The position numbers were made by a program, and so were the translations under genes. From Bacillus sp. FJAT-22090 (lineage in GTDB: Bacteria > Bacillota > Bacilli > Bacillales_A > Planococcaceae): a stretch of DNA of 64,000 nucleotides. Where the stretch lies: contig NZ_VEBK01000010.1 in assembly GCF_007676755.1 (NCBI RefSeq), positions 62,001-126,000 of the forward strand, written 5' to 3'. The first letter of the stretch is position 1; each line of letters opens with the position of its first letter. Under the pieces are notes generated by a model. The model worked only from the letters and a program-made list of their open reading frames with translations, searched no databases and was not told the origin of the DNA. Shown one piece after another: positions 9,916-20,505 of this stretch.

Positions 9916-10242
9916 ATCGTTTTTTCTCCTTTCCTTACTATTTGTCCACAATTTGTTGATAACTTTTTCATTTTTGTGGATAGTTATGTGGAAAACTTCT
10001 TTTTTACCCATTCCCATACCCAAAACTTTGGTTTTTCCTCTTTTTTAGGTTCTTCTTTGTAACAAACTTTTGGAAATAAGGAACACCACCAGTTATCTCC
10101 CCTAGCATTTCCTATTGAAATGACAATTGATTCTACATTTGTTTGAGCTGTAACTCCATTTTTCCATACTTTTGGCGGAAATAAAGCTAAGCCTGTGGAT
10201 ATATTAATTTCTTCACCTAACTTTTCTGACAACTTATCCACA
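9857..10242. promoter_or_regulatory. DnaA-box cluster at the ywlC/spoIIR junction
   Basis: Three perfect 9-mer boxes (TTATCCACA or its complement) lie at 9877-9885, 9887-9895 and 10234-10242. The first two face each other with one base between. Boxes with one mismatch are at 9857-9865, 9942-9950, 9975-9983, 9987-9995 and 10194-10202. Chance would give about 0.006 perfect boxes in this length. From memory, ywlC is one of the stable DnaA-bound clusters mapped in B. subtilis, so this is probably a conserved titration site. It spans the start of ywlC and the 3' part of spoIIR. Confidence 0.75.
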
Positions 10243-10517
10243 GCTTGTTCTAATTCCATATATGTTTGCTGCTGATTGTTCTCATATTTCATTAGGATAG
10301 GTTCAATTGTATTTTTTACTTCATTTTTCATTTGCTGATCTTGCATTGTATTACTATTTGCAATTAGTCGGAAGCGTAAACCCTGCGCTTCTTCTCCTTG
10401 TTGAAATAGGAAAAATAAACAAAATTGAATAACTAACAGCATCCATATAAAGAAAATAATTGCATCTACTTTTTGACTGATAGCTGGTGCTTTTTTTATC
10501 TCGTAATCTGGTAACAT
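9984..10517 (-). CDS. spoIIR: Stage II sporulation protein R
   Basis: Forespore-made secreted signal that triggers SpoIIGA processing of pro-sigma-E in the mother cell. The 177 residues have one N-terminal membrane or signal segment (about 19-39), then LRFRLIANSNTMQDQQMKN and the conserved GDNWWCSLFPKVC near residue 140. It lies between prmC and ywlC, the standard Bacillus position. It starts 45 bases after prmC. The C-terminus is a short basic tail overlapping degenerate DnaA boxes. Confidence 0.93.
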   Translation of the reverse strand: MLPDYEIKKAPAISQKVDAIIFFIWMLLVIQFCLFFLFQQGEEAQGLRFRLIANSNTMQDQQMKNEVKNTIEPILMKYENNQQQTYMELEQAVDKLSEKLGEEINISTGLALFPPKVWKNGVTAQTNVESIVISIGNARGDNWWCSLFPKVCYKEEPKKEEKPKFWVWEWVKKKFST

Positions 10518-10561
10518 GTAACATTCCCCCTTAGGAACATTGTTACCAATAGATTCATAAC

Positions 10562-11428
10562 TTATTCATCCATTGTGCAAAAAACAAATCTATTTTTTTG
10601 ATTGATATCTTTTACTATCTCAACTGTTGCATTTGGGAACGCATCTTGAAGCATACTTTTTACAGCTGGTCCTTGCAAATAGCCTATTTCAAAACCTATT
10701 AAACTAGGAATATTCATCATCTCTGGAAGCTGCTCTGCCATCTTTCTGTACAGTTGCAAACCATCTTCTTCTGCGAATAAAGCAAGATGAGGTTCATGGT
10801 CAATTACAGTGTCTGCAAGTGAGTCTGCCTCTGCTCGTCCAATGTAAGGGGGATTTGATAGAATGATATCCCACTTTTGACTTGCAATGGGGGCAACTAA
10901 ATCTCCTTGTCTACATTCAATATCTGCATCTAACCGATACGCATTTTGCCTTGCTACTTCAAGTGCTTGTGGTGAAATGTCTGTAGCAGTTACTGCTGCA
11001 AATGGTATTTCTTTTTTTATCGTGACTGCGATTGCGCCACTGCCCGTTCCAATGTCAGCGATTTGCAAAGTTCTCTCTTCTTGAAAAAGAACTTTTACTC
11101 GTTTTTTTACTTCTTCTATTAGTTCCTCTGTTTCAGGACGGGGGATTAGCACATGTTCATTTACAATAAAGTGCCGATCGTAAAAGACTTCTTGACCGAT
11201 TATATATTGAAATGGTCGACCGGTTGTATGCTCCTCTACATATGACCAAAAAAGCTGGAAATCCTCTGTGGATATCTCCTCGTGTAAGTCCATCATCAAC
11301 TGTGAATAACTTTTTCCTAAGACATGCTGCAATAAATATCGAGCCACTTCTTTTTCGCGATTATTTTCCGCTAAAAAAGAAGAAGCCCGATTTAGGGCCT
11401 CATAATTTGTTTTACACATTCGTATCAT
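10562..11428 (-). CDS. prmC: Release factor glutamine N5-methyltransferase
   Basis: SAM-dependent methylation of the GGQ glutamine in release factors. An N-terminal helical domain (about 1-90) is followed by the methyltransferase fold with [14 protein letters not shown] (about 120-133) and the substrate-binding NPPYIG (about 188-193). It overlaps the end of prfA, its substrate gene, by 17 bases. A second ATG three codons in (11419) is an equally possible start, since no strong ribosome site separates them. Confidence 0.95.
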   Translation of the reverse strand: MIRMCKTNYEALNRASSFLAENNREKEVARYLLQHVLGKSYSQLMMDLHEEISTEDFQLFWSYVEEHTTGRPFQYIIGQEVFYDRHFIVNEHVLIPRPETEELIEEVKKRVKVLFQEERTLQIADIGTGSGAIAVTIKKEIPFAAVTATDISPQALEVARQNAYRLDADIECRQGDLVAPIASQKWDIILSNPPYIGRAEADSLADTVIDHEPHLALFAEEDGLQLYRKMAEQLPEMMNIPSLIGFEIGYLQGPAVKSMLQDAFPNATVEIVKDINQKNRFVFCTMDE

Positions 11429-12491
11429 TCATTCTTTCTAATTTCTCTGCTTGATCTTCTACAATCAATGCATTAATGATTTCATCCATTTTTCCTTCTA
11501 AAATTTGGTCTAGTTTTTGAATGGTCAATCCGATACGGTGGTCTGTCACACGGTTTTGTGGATAGTTGTATGTGCGGATTCGCTCCGAGCGATCACCAGA
11601 ACCTACTGCTGATTTACGAACCGCATCATATTCCGCTTGTGCTTCTTGGAGAAACTTATCCGCTACACGCGCACGAAGTATCTTCATTGCTTTTTCTCTG
11701 TTTTTAATCTGTGATTTTTCATCTTGCATCGAAACGGTGATTCCTGTTGGTAAATGGGTCATACGAACCGCAGACATCGTTGTGTTTACGGATTGTCCAC
11801 CCGCTCCGGATGATGCAAATGTATCGACCCGGATATCTTTTTCATGAATTTCCACATCTACTTCTTCTACTTCAGGAAGTACAGCTACTGTAGCAGTTGA
11901 CGTATGAATACGTCCACCAGACTCTGTTTCTGGCACGCGTTGCACACGATGCGCACCATTTTCATATTTCATTTTCGAATAGGCACTGCTTCCATTAATC
12001 ATGAAAATAACTTCCTTGAAACCACCAAGTCCTGTTGGAGAGGAATCCATCACATCAATCTTCCAACCTTGCGATTCTGCAAAGCGGCTGTACATACGGA
12101 ATAGATTTCCTGCAAACAATGCAGCCTCATCCCCGCCTGCTGCTCCACGAATCTCCATAATAACGTTTTTATCATCATTCGGATCTTTCGGTATCAATAA
12201 AACACGGAGACGCTCTTCCAATTCCTCGATTTGGGACTCCAGTTCACTCACTTCTTCTTTCACTAGGTCACGCATATCTGCATCTAACTTCTCTTCTAGC
12301 ATAAGCTTCGCGTCTTTATGCTGACTTTTGGCATCTTTGTACTCGCGATATGCATCAACTGTATCTTGCAAATCGGATTGTTCTTTCGAATATTGTCTCA
12401 GCTTGTTTGTATCATTCACTACATATGGGTCACTGAGTAATTCATTTAATTTATCATAACGATCTTCCACCGACTGTAATCGATCAAACAT
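11412..12491 (-). CDS. prfA: Peptide chain release factor 1
   Basis: Terminates translation at UAA and UAG. The GGQ tripeptide lies in [12 protein letters not shown], and the PxT-like anticodon loop region falls earlier in the domain 2 sequence. The product is about 359 residues. The frame could open at a GTG three codons earlier, but that GTG is part of the ribosome site GAGGTGAGG, so the ATG at 12491 ([15 protein letters not shown]) is the start. The operon prfA-prmC-spoIIR-ywlC follows. Confidence 0.96.
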   Translation of the reverse strand: MFDRLQSVEDRYDKLNELLSDPYVVNDTNKLRQYSKEQSDLQDTVDAYREYKDAKSQHKDAKLMLEEKLDADMRDLVKEEVSELESQIEELEERLRVLLIPKDPNDDKNVIMEIRGAAGGDEAALFAGNLFRMYSRFAESQGWKIDVMDSSPTGLGGFKEVIFMINGSSAYSKMKYENGAHRVQRVPETESGGRIHTSTATVAVLPEVEEVDVEIHEKDIRVDTFASSGAGGQSVNTTMSAVRMTHLPTGITVSMQDEKSQIKNREKAMKILRARVADKFLQEAQAEYDAVRKSAVGSGDRSERIRTYNYPQNRVTDHRIGLTIQKLDQILEGKMDEIINALIVEDQAEKLERMNDTNV

Positions 12492-12707
12492 CGACCTCAC
12501 CTCGTTCGTCTAAGTCTATCTCCTTATTATAAAGAAAAAGAGCACTCCCCGCTACTTTTTCTATATTATTGTTGCGAGATGTGCTTTTGTGAGTGGAAGT
12601 AAATAGCTCATACGGAGAGCGACCAAATAGTGGGGCAAGTTTGCAAATTAGTTCTCTTGTGAAAAAAGAACTTGCCGGGGCTGTAATTATTTTCTATCAT
12701 TTGTTGG

Positions 12708-12822
12708 AATACGGCTTGACGAGACTATTTCTTCCCTGGACGCAACCAAATTAGACTGGGACGCAACCATTTTTTGAGCGAGAGCAACCAATTTGCCTAG
12801 GAGAGCAACTAGTGTAGAAAAT
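12708..12822 (+). repeat. 21-bp phased GCAACCA repeat, locus 1
   Basis: Cap GAGACTAT at 12721 is followed by cores at 12742, 12763, 12784 and 12805, all exactly 21 bases apart (GCAACCAA, GCAACCAT, GCAACCAA, GCAACTAG). The flank CGGCTTGAC before the cap matches GGCTTAAC at other loci. On the other strand one frame reads LVAxxxK heptads. The rest of the 12492-12904 gap between prfA and tdk has no gene I can support. Confidence 0.85.
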
Positions 12823-12865
12823 AAACTCCCTTAGAATTGAAAGCATAGCTGTCTGTATTGCATAT

Positions 12866-12900
12866 CTAAAAAAGCACTTACCAAAATGGTAGGTGCTTTC
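12866..12900 (-). terminator. Terminator after tdk
   Basis: AAAGCACTTACCA (12872-12884) pairs with TGGTAGGTGCTTT (12888-12900) around AAA. On the minus strand it is followed by TTTTTTAG. It begins 5 bases after the tdk stop. Confidence 0.88.
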
Positions 12901-12904
12901 TGTT

Positions 12905-13477
12905 TTATAGTGGTGGTTTGGAGTGGCATTTTCGACATACTGGATAGTAGGAATCGTTGCCGCCAATATGAATTTGCTCGCCCGTGTATACAGGTTTGCC
13001 GTTTTCGTCTACACGTAAGTTCATAATTGCTTTTTTATGGCAGAACCAGCAAATGGTTTTCATTTCTTCAATTTTATCTGCGTAAATTAGCATGTAGCGA
13101 CTTCCTTCAAATAGTTCATTTTGAAAGTCATTTTTTAGTCCAAAGCCCATTACCGGAATGTTTAATTCGTCTACAATTTTGGTTAGTTGTAGTACATGCT
13201 CTTTTTTCAAAAATTGCACTTCATCGATGAGGACGCAATATGGTTTTGGAGAATGTTCTTTAACAAGTTCGTATAAATTGGTTTCATCATATATAGCGGT
13301 TGCTTTTCTTTTTAGACCGATTCTGCTTGAAATATAGCCAATTTCATCGCGTGTATCTATTCCAGGAGTAAAGATGAGTACTGGTTTATTTTGTTCTTCA
13401 TAGTTATGAGCTACTTTTAGGATTTCTATAGATTTACCACTGTTCATTGCACCATGCTTAAAAAATAATTGTGCCAT
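12905..13477 (-). CDS. tdk: Thymidine kinase, type II
   Basis: Phosphorylates thymidine to dTMP in salvage. The 190 residues have the P-loop GAMNSGKS (about 9-16), the Walker B-like VLIDEVQFL (about 83-91), and two zinc pairs, CWFC near 142 and CRKC near 183. The lasso-loop region ending in YYPVCRKCH is present. It is a single gene between rpmE and prfA as in Bacillus, with a strong terminator. Confidence 0.95.
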   Translation of the reverse strand: MAQLFFKHGAMNSGKSIEILKVAHNYEEQNKPVLIFTPGIDTRDEIGYISSRIGLKRKATAIYDETNLYELVKEHSPKPYCVLIDEVQFLKKEHVLQLTKIVDELNIPVMGFGLKNDFQNELFEGSRYMLIYADKIEEMKTICWFCHKKAIMNLRVDENGKPVYTGEQIHIGGNDSYYPVCRKCHSKPPL

Positions 13478-13585
13478 TTCTATTCTCCTTATGTACCGTA
13501 TATTTATATATTTCCCACTATCTATTTATATCATAAGGTGCTGTACACCGAAACCTAAATATGTATCTTACCGATGGACGCTACA

Positions 13586-13627
13586 AACAAAAATACCTGT
13601 AAAGCACAATGTGCTCTACAGGTATTT
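13586..13627 (-). terminator. Terminator after rpmE
   Basis: AAATACCTGTA (13591-13601) pairs with TACAGGTATTT (13617-13627), with an inner AGCACA/TGTGCT extension. On the minus strand it ends in TTTTTGTTTG. It is 5 bases past rpmE. Confidence 0.85.
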
Positions 13628-13632
13628 TGTTA

Positions 13633-13842
13633 TTAGTTTTCTTCTTTAATTCCGTATTTTTTGTTGAAGCGATCAACACGGCCATCCGCAGCTGCGAATT
13701 TTTGACGTCCAGTATAGAATGGGTGACATTCGTTACAGAACTCGACTTTAATGTCAGATTTTACAGAACCTGTTGTGAATGTGTTACCACATGAACATGA
13801 TACTGTTGCTTCTTTGTAATCGGGATGAATTCCTGCTTTCAT
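13633..13842 (-). CDS. rpmE: Ribosomal protein L31, zinc-binding form
   Basis: A 69-residue 50S protein starting [16 protein letters not shown]. Cysteines in CSCG (16 and 18) and CNEC (about 36-39) form the zinc ribbon that marks RpmE as distinct from the zinc-free paralog RpmE2/YtiA. In Bacillus the zinc form is the housekeeping copy made when zinc is sufficient. It has its own promoter and terminator between rho and tdk. Confidence 0.95.
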   Translation of the reverse strand: MKAGIHPDYKEATVSCSCGNTFTTGSVKSDIKVEFCNECHPFYTGRQKFAAADGRVDRFNKKYGIKEEN

Positions 13843-13962
13843 CTCTATCTCTCCTCTCGCCCTGAACCATCTGGAACAGAGTTGGTTATGAAACTGATAC
13901 CTTACACGATCCGATTGATGTCAATCGCATATGTAGCAGAAATGTATGATCTTACGTTAAAT

Positions 13963-13991
13963 ATAGTACCACTTCTGTGGACAAGTTGCAA
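13963..13991 (-). promoter_or_regulatory. Putative sigma-A promoter of rpmE
   Basis: On the minus strand TTGCAA (13986-13991) and TACTAT (13963-13968) are 17 bases apart. The leader to rpmE would be about 115 bases. It sits just past the rho stop, so rpmE need not depend on rho read-through. Confidence 0.5.
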
Positions 13992-14001
13992 ATATTTTAT
14001 T

Positions 14002-15285
14002 CTATAGTGTAACTTTGCCGCTGCGGTGAGCTTTCATTTCTTCTGCCAATTGTTCAAAAAATGCTTCATTTGTTTTGGTTTGACGCAATTTTTTCAAGAA
14101 ACGCTCAGCAAAATCGGATGTATCTGAAAAAGTTTTGCGGATTGCCCACAGTTTATCCAACTGATCTTTTGGAATAAGCAATTCTTCTTTTCTCGTTCCA
14201 GAACGACGGATATCAATTGCTGGGAAAATTCGACGCTCTGCAAGACTTCTATCTAAATGAAGCTCCAAGTTACCTGTCCCTTTGAATTCCTCGTAAATTA
14301 CTTCATCCATACGGGAACCTGTATCCACTAAAGCTGTAGCAAGAATTGTTAAGCTTCCGCCTTCTTCAATATTACGTGCCGCTCCAAAAAATCGTTTTGG
14401 ACGGTGGAAAGCTGCAGGATCAATACCTCCAGAAAGTGTACGACCACTTGGAGGAATTACTAGATTGTATGCACGAGCAAGTCTTGTAATCGAATCCATT
14501 AAAATAATAACGTCTCTTTTATGTTCTACTAGACGCATTGCTCTTTCTAATACTAGCTCTGCGACTTTCACATGATTTTCTGGTACTTCATCAAAAGTAG
14601 AACTTACTACGTCCGCTTTAACTGAACGCTCGATATCGGTTACTTCTTCTGGACGCTCGTCTATTAATAAAACAATCAACTCCGCATTGGGATGATTCGT
14701 AGTGATAGCATTGGCAATTTCTTTTATTAATAAAGTTTTACCTGCCTTTGGTGGCGCAACGATTAGACCACGTTGTCCGTAACCAACTGGAGCTACTAAA
14801 TCCATAATGCGAGTGGATAATTTATCTGGGACTGTTTCTAATGTAATTTGACGATCTGGATATAATGGTGTTAGCCCTGGAAAATGTACTCGTTCTTTTG
14901 CGATTTCTGGATCCTCACCGTTTACTAATTCTACATGTAGAAGTCCATAATAACGTTCACTTTCCTTCGGAGGACGCACTTTTCCAGTTACTTTGTCCCC
15001 ATTACGCAAGTCAAATCTTCTAATTTGAGATGCAGAAATATAAATATCCTCAGAACTTGGAGAATAGTTGATCGGACGTAAGAAACCGAAGCCTTCTTGT
15101 TGAATAATTTCTAAGACACCTTCCATAAAGAAAAAGCCTTCTTGTTCAGCACGGGATTTTAATATAGCAAAAATAAGTTCCTTCTTTGATAGCTTGCTAT
15201 AGGCAGCCACCTTGAATTTACGCGCAAGTGCATAGAGCTCTTTTAGCGTCATGTTCTCTAATTCATTTATTGTTGTTTGTGTCAT
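14002..15285 (-). CDS. rho: Transcription termination factor Rho
   Basis: Hexameric RNA-dependent helicase. The N-terminal helix bundle starts [22 protein letters not shown] cold-shock RNA-binding fold contains GFGFLRP. The Walker A is [10 protein letters not shown] (about 178-187), with [12 protein letters not shown] and the [14 protein letters not shown] Walker B region following. The ATG at 15285 is preferred to a TTG two codons upstream because GGTG lies 8 bases before it. It has 427 residues. Rho is dispensable in B. subtilis and limits antisense transcription. Confidence 0.96.
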   Translation of the reverse strand: MTQTTINELENMTLKELYALARKFKVAAYSKLSKKELIFAILKSRAEQEGFFFMEGVLEIIQQEGFGFLRPINYSPSSEDIYISASQIRRFDLRNGDKVTGKVRPPKESERYYGLLHVELVNGEDPEIAKERVHFPGLTPLYPDRQITLETVPDKLSTRIMDLVAPVGYGQRGLIVAPPKAGKTLLIKEIANAITTNHPNAELIVLLIDERPEEVTDIERSVKADVVSSTFDEVPENHVKVAELVLERAMRLVEHKRDVIILMDSITRLARAYNLVIPPSGRTLSGGIDPAAFHRPKRFFGAARNIEEGGSLTILATALVDTGSRMDEVIYEEFKGTGNLELHLDRSLAERRIFPAIDIRRSGTRKEELLIPKDQLDKLWAIRKTFSDTSDFAERFLKKLRQTKTNEAFFEQLAEEMKAHRSGKVTL

Positions 15286-15362
15286 TGGCAACGCACCACT
15301 CTTTATTATATTTTGTTGTGAAATATTTTCTGGATTTAATAGGAAAGAAGTTTACTAAGAGG

Positions 15363-15388
15363 ATACCCGGTACATGAAGACCGGGTAT
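15363..15388 (-). other. Hairpin between glpX and rho
   Basis: ATACCCGGT (15363-15371) and ACCGGGTAT (15380-15388) form a perfect 9-bp stem just downstream of glpX. The minus strand after it is CCTCTTAG and not a T run, so this is a weak terminator or an RNA-stabilising stem at best. Confidence 0.45.
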
Positions 15389-15408
15389 ACATTAAGAGAA
15401 GTTTCACT

Positions 15409-16371
15409 TTATAGAACTAAATTCGGTTTTTTGTTTAAGCTATGACGTCCTTCTACAAATCGAATGGTACCTGATTTTGCACGCATTACGATCGAGTGTG
15501 TAGAACCAAAAGCTCCTTTAAATTGCACTCCGCGAAGAAGTTCTCCATCTGTTACTCCAGTTGCTGCAAAAATTGCATCGTCGCCTTTTACTAAGTCTTC
15601 CATACGTAAAACTTTATTTACATCTAGACCCATTTTAACACAACGTGCTAGTTCTGCCTCGTCTTGTGGTACAAGCTTCCCTTGAATTTCTCCGCCTAAA
15701 CATTTTAAACCAACTGCAGAGATAACCCCTTCAGGAGCTCCACCCATTCCGAATAAAATATCTACACCTGTATTGTCAAATGCTGTATTAATAGCCCCTG
15801 CCACATCGCCATCTGTAATTAACTTGATGCGTGCTCCAGCAGCTCTAATTTCATCGATAATTTTTTGATGACGTGGACGACCTAAAATCGTCGCAACAAC
15901 ATCTTGTATATCTTTGTTTTTCGCACGTGCGACTGCTCTTAAATTGTCAATAACGGGTGCATTAATATCTACTTGACCAACTGCTTCTGGGCCTACTGCA
16001 AGTTTTTCCATATACATATCTGGTGCGTGAAGTAAATTTCCGCGATCTGCAATTGCCAGTACTGCAAGTGCATTCCATCCACCAGAAGCAACAATATTCG
16101 TGCCTTCTAAAGGATCTACTGCCACGTCTACTTGAGGACCTCCAGTTCCATGTCCAAGCTTTTCTCCGATATATAACATCGGTGCTTCGTCCATTTCCCC
16201 TTCCCCAATTACAACGACACCTTCCATTGGGATTGTGTCAAAAACTGTGCGCATTGCAGTAGTTGCTGCGTCGTCTGCTTCATTTTTTAATCCGCGTCCC
16301 ATCCAACGAGCAGATGCGATTGCTGCCGCTTCCGTTACACGGACTAATTCCATTGATAAACTACGTTCCAT
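15409..16371 (-). CDS. glpX: Fructose-1,6-bisphosphatase class II
   Basis: Gluconeogenic removal of phosphate from fructose 1,6-bisphosphate. The 320 residues carry [15 protein letters not shown] and DPLEGTN near residue 85, plus the DGDVAGAI and [10 protein letters not shown] segments typical of GlpX. The frame extends 23 codons upstream, but GGGAGGC lies about 10 bases before the ATG at 16371 ([16 protein letters not shown]). It is grouped with murA, tal and fba, so sugar-phosphate and cell-wall precursor genes share the run. Confidence 0.94.
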   Translation of the reverse strand: MERSLSMELVRVTEAAAIASARWMGRGLKNEADDAATTAMRTVFDTIPMEGVVVIGEGEMDEAPMLYIGEKLGHGTGGPQVDVAVDPLEGTNIVASGGWNALAVLAIADRGNLLHAPDMYMEKLAVGPEAVGQVDINAPVIDNLRAVARAKNKDIQDVVATILGRPRHQKIIDEIRAAGARIKLITDGDVAGAINTAFDNTGVDILFGMGGAPEGVISAVGLKCLGGEIQGKLVPQDEAELARCVKMGLDVNKVLRMEDLVKGDDAIFAATGVTDGELLRGVQFKGAFGSTHSIVMRAKSGTIRFVEGRHSLNKKPNLVL

Positions 16372-16465
16372 CTTGTATATGCCTCCCGTTTTACGGTAAA
16401 TAAAATCCGATCTGTGTTTCTTCCTGTTATATTGTAGCACGTTTTTTAAAGAAATAAGAAGGAAA

Positions 16466-17743
16466 TTACTCGTTTTTGACTTCCACTTCTTTTATTTTTA
16501 CACGTCGAATGTCCGCTCCTAGTCCTTGAAGCTTCTCAATTATGGAGCTGTAGCCACGTTCAATATGAAAAATATCTTGTATTTCGGTTTCACCATCGGC
16601 GATCAATCCTGCAATAACAAGAGCCGCCCCTGCGCGCAAATCGCTTGCACGCACCATCGCCGCTTCTAAATTAACTGGACCAGTAATGATAGCAGTTCTG
16701 CCGTCTACACGTCCATTCGCATTCATACGACGAAGTTCATCCACTTGTTTAAATCGAGCAGAATAAATGCTGTCCGTAATAACCGATGTGCCAGTGGCTT
16801 GTGTCATTAATACAGAAAAAGGTTGTTGTAAATCGGTTGGAAAACCTGGGTATACAAGTGTTTTTACATCCACTGCCTGCAGGTTTGTCGATTTTGGAAT
16901 GTAAATTTTTTCTTCATATTCCTCTACTTTCACACCCATTTCACGCAGCTTAGCTGTTAAAGCTTCCACATGAAAAGGTATCACATTATCAATCGTGACT
17001 CCGTCTCCTGCCACCGCTGCCATAATCATAAACGTTCCGGCTTCAATGCGGTCAGGGATAATTGTATGCTTCGTTCCATGCAACTCTTTCACACCATCAA
17101 TTCGGATGACATTCGTTCCGGCACCCTTGATGTTCGCACCCATATTGGATAATAGTGTGGCAACATCAATGATTTCGGGTTCTTTTGCTGCATTTTCTAT
17201 GATGGTTCTTCCTTTGGCAAGTACCGCTGCAAGCATAATATTAATCGTTGCTCCAACGCTTACAACATCTAAATATATTTTAGAGCCTACTAATTCATCC
17301 GTTCGCAAATAAATAGCCCCGTGCTCATTGGATACATTAGCCCCTAACGCTTCAAAACCTTTAATATGCTGATCGATTGGACGTGGCCCAAGATGGCATC
17401 CACCTGGTAGACCGATGGCAGCTTTCTTAAATCTTCCAAGTAACACGCCCATTAAGTAATAGGAAGCTCGCAACTTTTTAATATTGCCATTTGGGAGTGG
17501 CAAGTCCACCACATTTCTCGGATCGATTGTCATCGTGCCGTTTTCAAATGTGACTTTAGCTCCCAATTCTTCTAAAATCTCTTTCAATGTCCAGACATCT
17601 AAAATTTCTGGTAACCCTTCAATTGTAACAGGTGAGTTTGCTAATAAAGAGGCGGGAATTAATGCAACTGCACTATTTTTTGCCCCATTTACTTTGATCG
17701 TACCTTTCAGACGATTTCCGCCTTTAATTTTATAAACTTCCAT
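16466..17743 (-). CDS. murA: UDP-N-acetylglucosamine 1-carboxyvinyltransferase
   Basis: First committed step of peptidoglycan synthesis, using PEP. The product is 425 residues. KVNGAKNSA near residue 18 holds the catalytic lysine. [15 protein letters not shown] holds the cysteine that fosfomycin alkylates. RxxELxRM-like [10 protein letters not shown] follows near 330. Position between tal/fba and glpX/rho corresponds to the second Bacillus paralog MurAB (MurZ). Confidence 0.95.
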   Translation of the reverse strand: MEVYKIKGGNRLKGTIKVNGAKNSAVALIPASLLANSPVTIEGLPEILDVWTLKEILEELGAKVTFENGTMTIDPRNVVDLPLPNGNIKKLRASYYLMGVLLGRFKKAAIGLPGGCHLGPRPIDQHIKGFEALGANVSNEHGAIYLRTDELVGSKIYLDVVSVGATINIMLAAVLAKGRTIIENAAKEPEIIDVATLLSNMGANIKGAGTNVIRIDGVKELHGTKHTIIPDRIEAGTFMIMAAVAGDGVTIDNVIPFHVEALTAKLREMGVKVEEYEEKIYIPKSTNLQAVDVKTLVYPGFPTDLQQPFSVLMTQATGTSVITDSIYSARFKQVDELRRMNANGRVDGRTAIITGPVNLEAAMVRASDLRAGAALVIAGLIADGETEIQDIFHIERGYSSIIEKLQGLGADIRRVKIKEVEVKNE

Positions 17744-17762
17744 ACGTTTCTCCTTCGACTTG

Positions 17763-18410
17763 TTACTCGCTTTTACGATTGTTCCAATCCGCTAGAAACC
17801 CTTCAATACCTTTGTCTGTTAAAGGATGGTGAAATAGTTGTTTTAATACTTTAAATGGTGTTGTAGAAATATGCGCCCCATTTAATGCAGCATCCGTAAT
17901 ATGTTGGGGATGTCTAATGGAAGCAGCGATAATTTCTGTATCAATATGGTGAATGTCAAAGATTTGAGCAATTTTTGCGATTAATTCCATTCCATCATGC
18001 CCAATGTCATCTAGACGACCTAAAAATGGGGAGACATAAGTGGCACCTGCACGGGCAGCAAGTAATGCTTGGTTTGCACTAAAAATAAGCGTTACGTTTG
18101 TTTTAATGCCTTCTTTTGAAAATACGGAACATGCTTTTAACCCTTCTGGTGTCATTGGCAGCTTCACGGTGATATTTGGGGCGATTGCAGCAAGTTCTCT
18201 ACCTTCTTTAATCATGCCTTCTGCATCTAAAGCAATAACTTCTGCACTGACAGAACCGTCTACTAATTCAGTGATTTCACGAAGACGATCATGGAAAGAG
18301 ATATTTTCTTTCGCAACAAGCGACGGATTTGTTGTGACTCCCGATAGAATCCCCCATGCATGCGCTTCTTTAATTTCTTCAAAATTAGCCGTATCAATAA
18401 AAAATTTCAT
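17763..18410 (-). CDS. tal: Transaldolase (fructose-6-phosphate aldolase-like)
   Basis: A 215-residue short-form transaldolase (B. subtilis YwjH type), starting [28 protein letters not shown] and the Schiff-base lysine in [12 protein letters not shown] (near residue 84) are present. It sits 19 bases upstream of murA and downstream of fba, consistent with one transcript. Confidence 0.92.
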   Translation of the reverse strand: MKFFIDTANFEEIKEAHAWGILSGVTTNPSLVAKENISFHDRLREITELVDGSVSAEVIALDAEGMIKEGRELAAIAPNITVKLPMTPEGLKACSVFSKEGIKTNVTLIFSANQALLAARAGATYVSPFLGRLDDIGHDGMELIAKIAQIFDIHHIDTEIIAASIRHPQHITDAALNGAHISTTPFKVLKQLFHHPLTDKGIEGFLADWNNRKSE

Positions 18411-18434
18411 ATTCGTTATTTCCTCCTCAAGATG

Positions 18435-18481
18435 AACAATAGGAGAAGGTCCTTTAAGCTGAACTCTTCTCCTCTATTGTT
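18435..18481 (-). other. Intercistronic hairpin between fba and tal
   Basis: AACAATAGGAGAAG (18435-18448) pairs with CTTCTCCTCTATTGTT (18466-18481) with a small bulge. No T run follows on the minus strand, so an mRNA-stability or partial attenuator role is more likely than full termination. It begins 16 bases past the fba stop. Confidence 0.5.
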
Positions 18482-18496
18482 AGTTATGCTATACAA

Positions 18497-19354
18497 TTAC
18501 GCTTTGTTTGAACTACCGAACTCACGCATTTTGCCGATTACAGTTGTTTTAATCGCCTCGCGAGCAGGAATCAAATATTTGCGTGGATCATATTGTGTTT
18601 CATTTTCTGCTAAATACGCACGAATTGCTTTTGTTGCAGCAATTTGGTTTTCAGTGTTTACATTGATTTTCGCAGTTCCAAGGGAAATAGCACGTGTAAT
18701 ATCATGCGTAGGTATACCTGTTCCTCCGTGCAACACTAATGGAAGCTCAGCAAGTTTAGAGATTTCTTCCATCTCTTTGAATCCTAAGTTCGGTTCCCCT
18801 TTGTATGGTCCATGGACAGAACCTAAAGCAGGGGCTAAGCAATCGATTGCAGTACGTTTCACTAGTTCTGCACATTCCGCTGGGTCTGCATAAATAACGC
18901 CATCCGCTACTACGTCATCTTCTTGTCCGCCAACAGTACCAAGTTCTGCTTCTACGGAAACATTTTTTGCATGCGCGTATTCTACTACTTTAGAAGTTAT
19001 TTCGACGTTCTCTTCAAATGGATGATGAGATGCATCAATCATTACAGAAGTAAAACCTGCGTCAATTGCAGCTTTACATTTATCAAAACTAGATCCATGA
19101 TCTAAGTGAATTGCCACTGGTACTGTTGTTTGATAATCTTCCATCAATCCTTTTACCATATGCACAACTGTTGTAAATCCACCCATATATTTTGCCGCAC
19201 CTTCAGAAACGCCTAAAATAACTGGAGACTTTTCTTCTTCAGCAGCTTGTAAAATAGCTTGTGTAAATTCCAAATTATTAATATTGAATTGTCCTACTGC
19301 ATAGCCTTCTTTTTTCCCTTTTTCCAGCATTTCTTTCATCGATACTAAAGCCAT
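18497..19354 (-). CDS. fba: Fructose-bisphosphate aldolase class II
   Basis: Glycolytic and gluconeogenic aldolase of the zinc type, 285 residues. The zinc ligands lie in HLDHGSS (about 83-89), [10 protein letters not shown] and HGGTGIP (about 208-214). The N-terminus [17 protein letters not shown] matches FbaA. A ribosome site AGGAGGCCC precedes the ATG. It follows spo0F on the minus strand with a 105-base gap. Confidence 0.95.
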   Translation of the reverse strand: MALVSMKEMLEKGKKEGYAVGQFNINNLEFTQAILQAAEEEKSPVILGVSEGAAKYMGGFTTVVHMVKGLMEDYQTTVPVAIHLDHGSSFDKCKAAIDAGFTSVMIDASHHPFEENVEITSKVVEYAHAKNVSVEAELGTVGGQEDDVVADGVIYADPAECAELVKRTAIDCLAPALGSVHGPYKGEPNLGFKEMEEISKLAELPLVLHGGTGIPTHDITRAISLGTAKINVNTENQIAATKAIRAYLAENETQYDPRKYLIPAREAIKTTVIGKMREFGSSNKA

Positions 19355-19459
19355 TTAAATGGGCCTCCTCTATTTGCTTTTTCATCTTTTGTTTTTACCA
19401 TATATCTGTTTCATCATAACAAAAACAGGCGATGTTTTCCACTGCCTGCTCAGTCACTA

Positions 19460-19816
19460 TTATTTTAATAACTTATTCACCGCATCACGTACTTCAAATA
19501 TATCGAACGGCTTTGTAAAATAAAGGGACGCACCTAGATCCATTGCTTTTTGGATTAGGTTTAACTCTCCATAAGCGGTCATCATCATTACCGGCAAATC
19601 AGGAAATTTCTCTTTGATCTTTGTTAAAATTTGAATACCATCCATCCCTGGAATTTTCATATCCAACAATACCCCATCAATTTGTAGCGACTCTACAATC
19701 TCTAATGCTTCATAACCATTTGCTGCTAAACTTACTTCATAACCTTCTTGTGAAAAAACTTCTTGTAAGAGCATTCGTATACCTAGTTGATCGTCTACAA
19801 TTAAAATGTGCTTCAT
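19460..19816 (-). CDS. spo0F: Sporulation phosphorelay response regulator Spo0F
   Basis: Single-domain receiver of 118 residues that passes phosphate from Kin kinases to Spo0B. The acidic pocket is VDDQ near residue 10, the phosphorylated aspartate lies in LLDMKIPGMDG (about 54), and MTAYGE and the lysine of FTKPFD complete the site. The ATG at 19816 (MKHILIVDDQ) is chosen because AAGGGG precedes it and it matches known Spo0F; an upstream extension of 12 codons is not credible. A sigma-H promoter lies just upstream. Confidence 0.95.
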   Translation of the reverse strand: MKHILIVDDQLGIRMLLQEVFSQEGYEVSLAANGYEALEIVESLQIDGVLLDMKIPGMDGIQILTKIKEKFPDLPVMMMTAYGELNLIQKAMDLGASLYFTKPFDIFEVRDAVNKLLK

Positions 19817-19857
19817 GATGAACAAACCCCTTTTTAAATTTCCCACTTTCAATTACT

Positions 19858-19884
19858 ATTCGATACGTTCCCACTTATTCCTTC
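19858..19884 (-). promoter_or_regulatory. Sigma-H promoter of spo0F
   Basis: On the minus strand GAAGGAATA (19876-19884) fits the sigma-H -35 consensus RNAGGAWWW. ATCGAAT (19858-19864) fits the -10 consensus RNNGAAT, with an 11-base spacer. Sigma-H control of spo0F is established in B. subtilis. No perfect Spo0A box was recognised by eye. Confidence 0.75.
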
Positions 19885-19979
19885 TTTTTTCCTAAACTTT
19901 TCTCCCACTGTTTTATCATTTTATTGAAAGGAGACGTTTTTCCAGCTTTCCTATATAATGAAAACGAGGTGATTAGAAG

Positions 19980-20495
19980 ATGAAAATGCTAACGACACAA
20001 CTCACTGGGTTGCTTCAACGTGTTGCAACTTCCGAAGAGGATAATATAGAAGAAACTGCCCGATTATTAGCTCAGGCAGCCGCCCGTGAAGGGATTATTT
20101 ATTTTGCAACGTTTGGAGAAATGACAAGTATCTCCGTAAATGCACAATTTGCAGCTGAAGCCTTTCCAAGCATGCAAGTATGGACTTCAAACGTTCAGTT
20201 AACAAGTGCTGATCGCGTTTGGATTATGACTAGATCTTCTGAAGATGAAGCAGCCATCGCTTTAGCACGCAAATTAAATGAGGCATTTATCCCATTTAGC
20301 GCGCTTGCTTCTGAGCCTGCTAGCGAACAAAATAAGTTATCTGAACTTGCCTATACATATATTTCATTGAAATTAACGAAAGGCCTGCTTCCAGCTGAAG
20401 ATGGTTCTCGTGTTGTTTTGCCATACGCATTATGTGCCATGTTTGCATACGAAGCGGTGAAAATGAAACTCGACGAAATGCTTTTAGGTGAATAA
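19980..20495 (+). CDS. ywjG: DUF2529 protein YwjG
   Basis: A 171-residue protein divergent from spo0F and convergent with pyrG, the place of YwjG. The sequence (IIYFATFGEMTSI, DRVWIMTRSSEDEAAIALA) suggests a sugar-isomerase-like Rossmann fold, but the function is unknown. GAGGTGAT lies 6 bases before the ATG, and a -10-like TATAAT is at 19954-19959. It is followed by an intrinsic terminator and then a long repeat array. Confidence 0.85.
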   Translation: MKMLTTQLTGLLQRVATSEEDNIEETARLLAQAAAREGIIYFATFGEMTSISVNAQFAAEAFPSMQVWTSNVQLTSADRVWIMTRSSEDEAAIALARKLNEAFIPFSALASEPASEQNKLSELAYTYISLKLTKGLLPAEDGSRVVLPYALCAMFAYEAVKMKLDEMLLGE

Positions 20496-20505
20496 TTTTT
20501 TGAAG

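Noticed and set aside
12492-12904. Small minus-strand frame near 12751-12966
   Set aside because: It overlaps the tdk 3' end and the repeat locus, with no ribosome site.
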